Shown: piece by piece, positions 36,480-43,983 of the stretch | How the letters are laid out: each line of letters opens with the position of its first letter | Position numbering within the stretch: position 1 is the stretch's first letter | Made by a program: the position numbers and the translations under genes | Notes under the pieces: generated by a model | What the model saw: only the letters and a program-made list of their open reading frames with translations | What the model was told of the DNA's origin: nothing | Database searches by the model: none | Assembly: GCF_000235565.1 (NCBI RefSeq) | Contig: NC_017527.1 | Span: 62,001 to 126,000, forward strand | DNA from: Methanothrix harundinacea 6Ac | GTDB lineage: Archaea > Halobacteriota > Methanosarcinia > Methanotrichales > Methanotrichaceae | Length of the DNA stretch: 64,000 nucleotides | Direction: 5' to 3'

Positions 36480-36498
36480 TTATTTATAAAAATATACA
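36480..36498 (+). promoter_or_regulatory. TATA region of the membrane-sensor/Panacea operon
   Basis: TTTATTTATAAAAATATAC, about 50-60 bp upstream of the GTG at 36544. GGAGG at 36530-36534 serves as Shine-Dalgarno. The composition drops sharply from GC-rich to AT-rich here. Confidence 0.5.
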
Positions 36499-36543
36499 AT
36501 ATGGAAGATACATTAGTAGACAGAAGCTGGAGGTTAGATTGAA

Positions 36544-36852
36544 GTGTCGTCAACAAATAACGCAATAGATGAAAGTGTGAGTGCTAATTCAATTTTATCC
36601 TCAATCGAGTCATATTTATTTAACACAAACTTAATTGAAATATTGTCGTCGTTTTTATCGATCATTTTGGGAGTAATATATTGGAAGACAGGAGATAATA
36701 ATTCAACTACCAAAGAGATTATTATAGTAGTAAGTATAGTTGGAATGTTACTTTTATTGTGCTACCTGCAATATAGGAAAGGAGGGCTATTGAAGAAGTT
36801 GATTAGAAGGTATGTGTTTAGCTCCATCCTCAATTCATGCGAATTGACCTAG
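36544..36852 (+). pseudogene. 5' part of a two-TM coiled-coil sensor gene, cut by IS66
   Basis: Encodes 86 native residues: a polar N-terminus and two hydrophobic helices (about 29-45 and 59-76), ending KGGLLKKL. The IS66 element begins at 36810, inside codon 89, so the ORF runs into the element and stops at 36852. If bases 36810-38243 (element plus one copy of the 8-bp repeat) are removed, the frame continues without a break into the ORF at 38236-38874. The joined protein has 298 residues: two TM helices, a coiled coil and a GAF-like domain. The start is a GTG ten bases after GGAGG. The gene is AT-rich, unlike the backbone. Confidence 0.72.
36802..36809 (+). repeat. Left 8-bp target-site duplication of the IS66 element
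   Basis: ATTAGAAG, identical to 38236-38243. Eight bases is the usual IS66-family duplication. Confidence 0.9.
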
Positions 36853-38235
36853 AATCCACCTCGACCAGAAAAATTATATAATTCTTTCGCTATACCTGCT
36901 AGTTGGGAGTATGCACGAAGAAGAGATAATCAAGCAACTTAAAGCTGAGAATGAACGATTAAAGCGTGAGAATGAGTTTCAAAGAGAACAGATAGCGAAG
37001 CTTGAAGCTCGACTAGCTAAATATGAGAATGCCCATACTCCGCCGAGCTTGAGACGAGGTCGCAAACGGAAAAAAGGGTATGACGAAGGGTTTAATGGGA
37101 AACCAGGCCAAAAAGAGGGTCATAAAGGGGTATCAAGACCTCGTGCCAATCCTGATAGACAAGTCGAAGTCGCCATAGATCTTTGCCCAGATTGCGGAGC
37201 CAAGCTTGGCGATCCTATCAGAAAAGAGTCAAAGATCATCGAGGAAATCCCTGAACCCCAGCCGATAATCGTCACCGAATACAAGATTGCTCATTACAGA
37301 TGTCCATCTTGTCAAAAGGAAGTTGTAGCCAGCGATCATGATCTTCCTGCAGAAGGCAGATTCGGAAACAATGTAATTGCGCAGACAACGTTACTGAAAT
37401 ACGAGGATAGGCTACCCCACAGGAAGATCCAAAATGCACTGAAGCGATTGCATGGACTGACCATATGCGCAGCTACGGTCCTCGATCTGACTCGCAGAGC
37501 TGCTGATGCGGTTCAGTCTCAATATGATGCAATTTTAAACAGCGTTCGGAATGCACCAATCCTGTATGTGGATGAAACGTCGATAAAGGTCCAAGGAGAG
37601 CGTCACTGGATCTGGGTATTTACCACACCATCTGAGACGTTTGTTGTGATACGAAAGAGTCGTGGGATGAAGGTCCTGATGGAAGTTCTGACAAGAAGAT
37701 TCGATGGCATCATAGTGTGCGATGGTTGGAAGCCTTATGCCAAATTCACAAAACGGTTACAGCGATGTTGGGCACATCTACTCCGAGAATCAAAGGACCT
37801 TGCTGATAAGATTGAGGAGGCGGTTCCTTTACATGGGGATCTCAAGGATCTATATGAAGAACTTACTGATGCTCTAGAAAACGATCCACCACCCGAAGTC
37901 AGGATGGGATTGTTGGAAATGGCACGATCAAAGCTCCACCAATGGATTATGAAAGAATACATGAGTGAGAAAGTCAAAAAGCTAATCGGCAAAATTAGTA
38001 ACGGCTTCGAGTACTGGTTCACGTTTATCATCCAGCCCGCCGTAGAGCCGACCAATAATAGAGCAGAGAGGGCTCTCCGGGAGCATGTCGTTCTGAGAAA
38101 GATCATTGGTACACTGCGAAATGAAAAAGGGACTTCGATTCATGAACGAATTATGACCGTGCTGGCGACATGGGAGCAAAATGGACTCGATGGCCTAAAG
38201 ATGCTAAGATCGAGCCTGGTCAGCTAAACACGTAC
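36810..38235 (+). mobile_element. Complete IS66-family insertion sequence, 1,426 bp
   Basis: The left end GTATGTGTTTAGCT (36810-36823) and the right end, read inverted, GTACGTGTTTAGCT (38222-38235) match at 13 of 14 bases. The element is flanked by perfect 8-bp repeats ATTAGAAG. It carries a single intact transposase and lacks the tnpA/tnpB accessory genes, as in the ISBst12-type subgroup. The exact duplication and the uninterrupted transposase indicate a recent insertion. It sits inside the sensor gene and splits it. Confidence 0.92.
36911..38227 (+). CDS. tnp: IS66-family transposase (TnpC-like)
   Basis: A 438-residue transposase. The N-terminal leucine-rich coiled coil (KAENERLKRENEFQREQI) is followed by a zinc-ribbon region (CPDCGAKLG, CPSCQKEV) and a DDE core: the first Asp in PILYVDETSIKV, the second in IIVCDGWKPYAKF, and the Glu in PTNNRAERALREHVVLRK. 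The protein looks intact. The TAA stop lies inside the right terminal repeat. Codon usage is AT-richer than the backbone genes. Confidence 0.93.
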   Translation: MHEEEIIKQLKAENERLKRENEFQREQIAKLEARLAKYENAHTPPSLRRGRKRKKGYDEGFNGKPGQKEGHKGVSRPRANPDRQVEVAIDLCPDCGAKLGDPIRKESKIIEEIPEPQPIIVTEYKIAHYRCPSCQKEVVASDHDLPAEGRFGNNVIAQTTLLKYEDRLPHRKIQNALKRLHGLTICAATVLDLTRRAADAVQSQYDAILNSVRNAPILYVDETSIKVQGERHWIWVFTTPSETFVVIRKSRGMKVLMEVLTRRFDGIIVCDGWKPYAKFTKRLQRCWAHLLRESKDLADKIEEAVPLHGDLKDLYEELTDALENDPPPEVRMGLLEMARSKLHQWIMKEYMSEKVKKLIGKISNGFEYWFTFIIQPAVEPTNNRAERALREHVVLRKIIGTLRNEKGTSIHERIMTVLATWEQNGLDGLKMLRSSLVS

Positions 38236-38874
38236 ATTAGAAGTAATTCAACTATCATAGAAGAAAACACCCAACTTAAAGTTGAGAATGAACAACTTAA
38301 GGAAGACACATCTCAACTTTCAGAAGATGTCAATTCTCTATGTGAAAGTTATTTATATAAACTCGCAAAAGGTCCGATGAAATTTGGCTCAGTTGATGGC
38401 TGCTATGAAAGAATGACCCTTTATGCACATAGTTCGAATGGTTCATTTATTCCTCTCGGGAGGGTGTCCTATAATCCTGAATATGATAAGAAAGGCCGTA
38501 TAAATTACCCAGACGACCAAGGATGTATTGCTAAAGCTTGGCGTAACAATTGGCATTTTTCAAATGATTATCCCGATCCAGAAACTGCAACAAAGAGATA
38601 CTACCAACGTTGCGAAAAAGATGGCGTTCCCGAAGATATAATGAAAAATGTTAAAATGAAATCAAGATTATATTGTGGTTTTAGGATATGGGATAATTCT
38701 GGAACAGAACCATTAGCCGTATTAATTGCAGAAGCCACTGATCCTCATCGCTATCAGGAGGAGGAATTAAGATCAATATTCCAAGAAGAGCAAAAATGGT
38801 TTATGGGGGAACTGATAAAGCGTGTGAAGCAAAGGATACCCGACTTTAAAGAGGCGAAACTGAAGGGGTTCTAG
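38170..38874 (+). pseudogene. 3' part of the IS66-split sensor gene: coiled coil and GAF-like domain
   Basis: The native sequence starts at 38236, where the frame joins the 5' part (36544-36801 plus the repeat). It gives 212 residues: a coiled coil (EENTQLKVENEQLKED and on) and a GAF-like domain beginning GSVDGCYERMTLYAHSSNG, with LGRVSYNPEYD and YPDDQGCIAKAWRNNW, which match GAF-type ligand domains. The first 22 codons from the ATG at 38170 are IS66 sequence in another frame. If translated, the cytosolic part would lack its membrane anchor. The Panacea gene starts 2 bp after the stop. Confidence 0.75.
38236..38243 (+). repeat. Right 8-bp target-site duplication of the IS66 element
   Basis: ATTAGAAG, identical to 36802-36809. 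It marks the right flank of the element. Confidence 0.9.
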
Positions 38875-38876
38875 AT

Positions 38877-39338
38877 ATGGCTGAGCTAAGAGATATAATT
38901 GCCCATATATTGAAGACGTACCCCACTAGGTATGATATGTCCAATGCCCGTTTAACTAAATTAGTATATTTATCAGATTGGAGACATTGCTTAAGAACAA
39001 ATTCTCAAATTTCAAATATTAAATGGTTTTTTAATAATTTCGGACCTTTTGTTTGGGATATCAAAGATACTGCAAAAGAGAATCCACATATTTTTGAGTT
39101 GGAAACGACAACTAACATGTATGGGGATCAAAAAACGATTTTTATATTAAACTCAAAAGACTATAGTCCAAGGTTATCGGAAGAAGAAATGAAATCTATC
39201 GATCATGTTATAAATGAAACAAAGAACCTTAATTGGGACCAATTCATACGCCTTGTTTACTCGACATTTCCTATTGCTAGCGCTGAAAGATACACATATA
39301 TTGATCTAATAGAAAAGGCAAAAGAATATATGAGTTGA
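38877..39338 (+). CDS. Panacea/SocA-like (DUF4065) antitoxin-type protein
   Basis: A 153-residue all-helical protein. The N-terminal part ELRDIIAHILKTY, then ARLTKLVYLSDWRHC and WFFNNFGPFVWDI, carries the Panacea/DUF4065 pattern known from GepA and SocA and from PanA antitoxins. PanA-type antitoxins neutralise many unrelated toxins, including membrane-acting ones, encoded beside them. Here the neighbour, 2 bp upstream, is the membrane sensor gene broken by IS66. The pairing suggests a TA or abortive-infection module. The gene is intact and AT-rich. Confidence is good for the family, moderate for the role. Confidence 0.72.
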   Translation: MAELRDIIAHILKTYPTRYDMSNARLTKLVYLSDWRHCLRTNSQISNIKWFFNNFGPFVWDIKDTAKENPHIFELETTTNMYGDQKTIFILNSKDYSPRLSEEEMKSIDHVINETKNLNWDQFIRLVYSTFPIASAERYTYIDLIEKAKEYMS

Positions 39339-39496
39339 TAAGGTAATATATTCTTTCAATAAATATTGTTTTATTAAAAATACTAATGATGGATTCGTAC
39401 GTAATTTTGTCTCCAAGTTACCTAACCATAAGATGAAATTATCCCGAAACTTATTTGTCCCAATATCCCACAAAATCATCTCTCGGAGTCCCTCCC
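39339..39496. other. AT-rich intergenic region
   Basis: About 160 bp between the Panacea gene and the AAA ATPase. It has A/T runs (ATATTCTTTCAATAAATATTG) that could hold a promoter, and marks the end of the AT-rich island. No gene is seen. Confidence 0.35.
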
Positions 39497-40768
39497 ATGA
39501 CCGACCTGAAAAGCCCTCGCCATTCCGTCCCCCGGATCGAATCGATCAGAATCAAGAACTACCGGGCGCTCCGCGACCTGGAGCTGAAGCCCCTCGCCCC
39601 CCTCACCGCCCTCCTGGGCCCCAACGGCAGCGGCAAGTCCACGGTCTTCGACGTCTTCGCCTTTCTCTCTGAGTGCTTCTCGGTTGGTTTGAGGCGGGCC
39701 TGGGACAAGAGGGGGAGGTTCAAGGAGCTTCACACCCGGGGGACCACCGGCCCCATCGAGATCGAGCTGAAGTACCGCGAAAGGGGAAATCTACCGCTCA
39801 TCACCTACCATTTATCCATCGCCGAGGGGCTCGCGGGGCCGGTCGTCGCCGAGGAGTGGCTCCAGTGGAGGCGAAAGTCCCAGGGCAAGCCCTTCCGATT
39901 CCTCGACTTCAAGAACGGCGAGGGTCGCGTCGTCAGCGGGGAGATGCCCGACGAAACGGAAGGGCGGGTTGAGGAGAAGCTCGACTCCCCCGAGATGCTG
40001 GCGGTGAACACCCTCGGCCAGTTCGCAAAGCATCCGCGGGTCAGCGCCCTCCGGAGATTCATCACCGGCTGGCACGTCTCCTACCTCACCGCCGACAGCG
40101 TCCGGGGCGTCGCCGAGGCGGGACCCCAGGAGAGGCTCTCCACCACCGGAGACAACCTCCCCAACGTCATCCAGTACCTGAAAGAGCAGCACCCCGAAAG
40201 GCTGGCGGAGATCCTGGGAGCGCTATCTCGCCGGGTGCCCCGCCTTGAGAGGGTCGACTCCGAGTTCATGCCCGACGGCCGCCTCCTTCTGGAGATCAAG
40301 GACGCCCCCTTCGAGAAGCCGATCCTGGCCAAGTTCGCCTCCGACGGGACCCTCAAGATGCTCTCCTACCTCACCGTCCTATACGACCCCGACCCGCCCC
40401 AGCTCCTGGGGATCGAGGAGCCGGAGAACCACTTGCATCCCCGGATACTCCCGGAGCTGGCCGAGGAGTGCCGGAACGCCTCCGGCAGGACCCAGCTATT
40501 GGTCACCACTCACTCCCCCTTCTTCGTCAACGGCCTCCTCCCCGAAGAGGTCTGGGTCCTCAGCCGGGATGTGAGGGGCTACACCCAGGCGAAGCGGGCC
40601 GCCGACATGAGGGGGATCAAGGAGTTCATGGACGAGGGAGCGAAGCTCGGCCACCTCTGGGTGGAGGGGTTCTTCGAGATCGGCGATCCTATCCTTGAGT
40701 CCTCACCATCATCCCGAAGTTCCGCCAGTTCCGACAGCACCGAGACGGAAGAGAAAGCCGCCGAGTGA
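39497..40768 (+). CDS. AAA15-family ATPase of a two-gene DUF4276 system
   Basis: A 423-residue ABC/SMC-like ATPase (AAA_21/AAA15 type). Walker A is GPNGSGKST (residues 41-49), the Q-loop/hinge region carries coiled insertions, and Walker B is [12 protein letters not shown] with a catalytic glutamate. [11 protein letters not shown] follows as the switch histidine. The start is the ATG at 39497. The upstream TTG is likely spurious. The partner gene begins 6 bp later. AAA15 ATPases paired with TOPRIM-like or nuclease partners are common in defence systems such as PARIS and Gabija. Which reaction they drive here is unknown. Confidence 0.82.
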   Translation: MTDLKSPRHSVPRIESIRIKNYRALRDLELKPLAPLTALLGPNGSGKSTVFDVFAFLSECFSVGLRRAWDKRGRFKELHTRGTTGPIEIELKYRERGNLPLITYHLSIAEGLAGPVVAEEWLQWRRKSQGKPFRFLDFKNGEGRVVSGEMPDETEGRVEEKLDSPEMLAVNTLGQFAKHPRVSALRRFITGWHVSYLTADSVRGVAEAGPQERLSTTGDNLPNVIQYLKEQHPERLAEILGALSRRVPRLERVDSEFMPDGRLLLEIKDAPFEKPILAKFASDGTLKMLSYLTVLYDPDPPQLLGIEEPENHLHPRILPELAEECRNASGRTQLLVTTHSPFFVNGLLPEEVWVLSRDVRGYTQAKRAADMRGIKEFMDEGAKLGHLWVEGFFEIGDPILESSPSSRSSASSDSTETEEKAAE

Positions 40769-40774
40769 TCCGCC

Positions 40775-41398
40775 ATGCACATCGAGTTTCTGGTCGAAGA
40801 GCCCTCGGCAGAGGCGGCTTTGAGAAATCTGGTGCCCAAGATTCTGGGGTCGGGTGTCGAGTTTCGCGTCATCCGTTTCCAGGGCAAGCAGGACCTCCTC
40901 TCCCGGCTTCCAGGACTTTTGAAGGGCTACAGGAGATGGATCACCGCCGACTGGAGGATTGTGGTGCTGGTAGACGAAGACCGGCAGGACTGCCGTGAGC
41001 TGAAAGCCGAGCTGGAGAAGGCAGCAGGCGATGCGGAGCTGTCCACCAGATCAGTGACCAGAGGCGGCTCAGCTTTTCAAGTTCTCAACCGCATCTCCAT
41101 CGAGGAGCTGGAGGCCTGGTTCTTCGGCGATGTGGAGGCTCTTCACCTCGCTTATCCCAGGATCCCACCAAGCCTGGCAACGAGTTCGAAGTATCGGGAC
41201 CCAGACGCCATCCAGGGAGGAACCTGGGAGGCGCTGGAGAGGGAGCTTCAGGGAAAAGGATATTTCAGGGGCGGCCTGGCGAAGATCGAGGCGGCAAAGG
41301 CCATATCCGCCCACATGGACCCGGATCAGAACAGGTCGAAGAGCTTTCAGGTCTTCAGGGACGGCCTGCGAGATATGGTAAATTATCCCCGAAGCTGA
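40775..41398 (+). CDS. DUF4276 (TOPRIM-like) protein, partner of the AAA15 ATPase
   Basis: A 207-residue DUF4276 protein. The N-terminus IEFLVEEPSAEAAL carries the conserved glutamates near residues 8-9, and RIVVLVDEDRQD carries the DxD near residues 67-69. This layout matches a TOPRIM-type metal site. ISIEELEAWFFGD is another conserved family block. DUF4276 proteins are typically encoded beside AAA15 ATPases, as here, with 6 bp spacing. Nuclease activity is suggested but not shown. A short gap precedes the next leftward gene. Confidence 0.78.
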   Translation: MHIEFLVEEPSAEAALRNLVPKILGSGVEFRVIRFQGKQDLLSRLPGLLKGYRRWITADWRIVVLVDEDRQDCRELKAELEKAAGDAELSTRSVTRGGSAFQVLNRISIEELEAWFFGDVEALHLAYPRIPPSLATSSKYRDPDAIQGGTWEALERELQGKGYFRGGLAKIEAAKAISAHMDPDQNRSKSFQVFRDGLRDMVNYPRS

Positions 41399-41507
41399 TC
41401 TGCTCCCGTTTATGAGCCCATAATCCCTCAGACGAACTTATCCGCCTCCCTCGGCGAGAGCGGCAGCTGCTAGCCCCTCGCCTTCCGGCGCCGCCCGAGC
41501 CCTTCCC

Positions 41508-41711
41508 TCACCCCCGCCCCCGCCACCTACCGGAGGCTGATATGAAGACGAGGTTTGCGACGACGCATATCCCGCCGGCGAGAAGGGCGGTCAGCACCGG
41601 CGACAGCTCCATCATCTCGCCGATGGCGCTTGCGAGGATGACGGCGATGGCGATGGTCAAGGCGAACCTGATGATGCGAAGGGACCCGGTCTCTTCCATG
41701 GGCAGGGCCAT
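41508..41711 (-). CDS. Small two-helix membrane protein
   Basis: A 67-residue protein with two hydrophobic segments (about residues 12-33 and 38-57) and a basic C-terminus (GRWRGRG). The ATG at 41711 is preceded by an A-rich gap. It has no recognisable family and no operon partner. It is divergent from the PhzF gene, with the 96-bp intergenic region containing both promoters. Confidence 0.45.
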   Translation of the reverse strand: MALPMEETGSLRIIRFALTIAIAVILASAIGEMMELSPVLTALLAGGICVVANLVFISASGRWRGRG

Positions 41712-41807
41712 CTCTTCTCATCTGTAAAAAAGGCTTCTGCGATCTATCCGGCCGGGCCGACGGACCGGGGAAAGGTATAAGGGCGACGATATAAAAATAA
41801 TAAGTCC

Positions 41808-42611
41808 ATGGCCATCAAGATCCTCCAGGTGGACGCCTTCACCTCCGAGCCCTTCTCCGGAAACCCCGCCGCCGTCTGCCTCCTCGAAGAGCCTCGGGAT
41901 GACGGGTGGATGCAGAAGGTCGCAGCCGAGATGAACCTCTCGGAGACTGCCTTTATGACCCCCGAGGGGGACGGCTTCCGCCTCCGATGGTTTGCGCCGA
42001 AGGCCGAGGTCGAACTCTGCGGCCACGCCACCCTGGCCAGCGCCCACCTCCTCTGGGAGGAGGGGGTCCTAGCCGAGGACGAGATCGCCCGGTTTGCGAC
42101 GAAGAGCGGCCCCCTCTTCGCTGAGAGGAGGGGCGGCTTCATCGAGATGGACTTTCCCGCAGAGCCGGAGAGACCAATCAAATGCTCGCCTCCGATGCTG
42201 GAGGCAGCCCTGGGGGCGCCGTTCTCTTACGTCGGCGACAACAGGTTCGACCTCCTGGTGGAGCTCGACGGTGAAGAGACCCTCCGGGAGCTGCGGCCGA
42301 ACTTCGACCTCCTCAAGAAGATCCCGGTCCGGGGGGTGATGGTGACGGCGGAGAGCGACTCCCCCGAGTACGACTTCGTCTCCCGGTTCTTCGCCCCGAC
42401 CCTAGGGGTCGACGAGGACCCGGTCACCGGCTCTGCCCACTGCTGCCTTGGGCCGTACTGGGCGAGGAGGCTCGGCAAATTCGAACTCGTCGGATACCAG
42501 GCCTCGGAGCGGGGCGGCGTCGTCCGGGTCCGGGGCGGCGAGGACGGCGATAGGGTCAAGATCGGGGGGGAGGCGGTCACCGTCCTCAAAGGTGAGCTGA
42601 TAGAGGGATAG
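41808..42611 (+). CDS. PhzF family isomerase/epimerase
   Basis: A 267-residue two-domain PhzF-like protein. The catalytic glutamate lies in LSETAFMTP (near residue 46), and the fold pattern continues with CGHATLASAHLL and EDPVTGSAHCCLGPYW. Relatives isomerise dihydrohydroxyanthranilate or epimerise other diaminopimelate-like substrates. The substrate here is not known. There is no phenazine cluster. The ATG at 41808 begins MAIKILQVDAFTSEPFSGNP, the conserved family start. A TATA-like AGGTATAAG lies at 41773-41781. Confidence 0.85.
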   Translation: MAIKILQVDAFTSEPFSGNPAAVCLLEEPRDDGWMQKVAAEMNLSETAFMTPEGDGFRLRWFAPKAEVELCGHATLASAHLLWEEGVLAEDEIARFATKSGPLFAERRGGFIEMDFPAEPERPIKCSPPMLEAALGAPFSYVGDNRFDLLVELDGEETLRELRPNFDLLKKIPVRGVMVTAESDSPEYDFVSRFFAPTLGVDEDPVTGSAHCCLGPYWARRLGKFELVGYQASERGGVVRVRGGEDGDRVKIGGEAVTVLKGELIEG

Positions 42612-42624
42612 GTCGAAGCAAAGC

Positions 42625-43146
42625 TCAAGGGTCTCTGCCGCCTTCCTCCATCAGGCACTTCTCCATCCTCGTCTCGGGGGCCCCCGTCTCCTCGTTGACC
42701 CCTTCGCCCGCCGCCGTCCAACCCCTCGCCTGATAGAACCTCATCGCCCGGAGGTTCTCGCTGAAGCAGGAGAGCCTCCCCGTCCGGTTTCCTGCCGCCC
42801 TCATCTCCTCCTCGAGGCGGCCGAGGAGGGCGGTGCCGATCCCCCTCCCGTGGTGGCGAGGATGGATCCATAGGAGGTCGACGGCGTCTCCGGAGGCGGC
42901 CGCCACCCCCACCACCCCTCCGACGCCCTCCCTTCCGACGATGCCGGCCGCGCTATCGGCGACGGCCACCATCATCCTCGGCCACTGGACCTCGACGAGC
43001 CCCTCGACGGCGTCGCCCTCCACCCAGGGGCGCAAGGTCTCGGCAGGTATGATGGAGCCGTAGACCTCCGGGATCGTCTCGATGCAGAGGCGGACGATGG
43101 CGGGGACGTCCTCTTTCGCCGCCCTCCTGAGGACAAATTCAGACAT
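42625..43146 (-). CDS. GNAT family N-acetyltransferase
   Basis: A 173-residue GNAT acetyltransferase. The acetyl-CoA loop is DLLWIHPRHHGRGIGTALLG (motif A, R/Q-x-x-G-x-G/A type), with preceding VVGVAAASGDAVDL and a C-terminal EKCLMEEGGRDP. The substrate could be a protein N-terminus, an amino group on a small molecule or an antibiotic. It is convergent with the PhzF gene and divergent from the racemase pseudogene. Confidence 0.8.
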   Translation of the reverse strand: MSEFVLRRAAKEDVPAIVRLCIETIPEVYGSIIPAETLRPWVEGDAVEGLVEVQWPRMMVAVADSAAGIVGREGVGGVVGVAAASGDAVDLLWIHPRHHGRGIGTALLGRLEEEMRAAGNRTGRLSCFSENLRAMRFYQARGWTAAGEGVNEETGAPETRMEKCLMEEGGRDP

Positions 43147-43244
43147 ATCGATTCCTGATCTGCAGTCCGACCGTTAATATATTCTGGCTTCGCCTGGAAT
43201 ATGATAGAGAGAACTAGGGAGTTTGCGAGATTGAGGTTGAAGAT

Positions 43245-43975
43245 ATGATATACAGAGCTCGATGGGCCAACGAGCTACGGCGAGGCGATGGGCATACCCC
43301 TTCTGGACTGCTTTGCCGCCTTCGTCCCCGGAGACGTCGCCAACGCCGCGACCTACGACTTTCCCGTCCGGTTCAAGAAGGTCCCGGACCTGACGACGAA
43401 GAGGGTCCTGGGAAAAGACCCCACAGCCTTTGAGCCGCTCCGGGAGGCGGCGGAGGAGCTGGCGGGGCAGGGGGTGAGGGCCGTCACTGGGGATTGTGGA
43501 TTTCTCGCCCTCCACCAGAGGCGCCTTGCCGCTCGATTGGAGATCCCCGTATTCCTATCCAGCCTCCTCCAGATCCCCTTCATATCGTCCATCATCGGCC
43601 CCAGCTAGAGGGTGGGGATCATCGCTGCCGACTCGAGGGGGATCGACGAGACTTTGCTTTTAGCCGCAGGGGTGGAGATGACGGAGAAGCTGGTGATTGG
43701 AGGGATGGAGGACCAGAGAGCCTTCTCCGAGGCGGTGATCGAGGAGAGGGGGGTCCTCGACTCCGAAGAGATCGAAGAGGCGACGGTATCCGTCGCCCGA
43801 GAGATGGTCGAAGAGGACCCGGCGGTCGGCGCCCTCCTGCGGGAGTGCAAGCTGCCTTCCCCCCTACGGGAGGTCGGTCCAGGAGGCCGTCGGCCTCCCG
43901 GTCTTCGACTACGTCACCATGATAAACTGCGTCCACTCGGCCCACGTCCAGAGGAGGTTTGAGGGGGTGATGTGA
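43245..43975 (+). pseudogene. Aspartate/glutamate racemase-like gene, inactivated
   Basis: Homology can be followed over three frames. MIYRAR starts at 43245. A single-base insertion near 43262-43266 moves the reading to SYGEAMGIPLLDCFAAFVPG. The same frame has the active Cys in VTGDCGFLALHQ, then an in-frame TAG at 43606 (where a lysine or similar is expected), then RVGIIAADSRGIDE. One more inserted C in the C6 run at 43859-43864 moves the end to FDYVTMINCVHSAHV. The gene is therefore dead, with three lesions. An amber readthrough by pyrrolysine is unlikely because of the other two. Confidence 0.8.
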
Positions 43976-43983
43976 ATCGGGTT

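Noticed and set aside
39497-41398. Assigning the AAA15/DUF4276 pair directly to PARIS
   Set aside because: The partner is DUF4276, not the DUF4435 AriB effector.
41508-41727. Plus-strand ORF 41542-41727
   Set aside because: It is antisense to the small membrane protein and has no motif; neither is certain, but the minus-strand frame has two clear hydrophobic helices.
43606-43608. TAG read as pyrrolysine
   Set aside because: Two additional frameshifts in the same gene make simple decay more likely.
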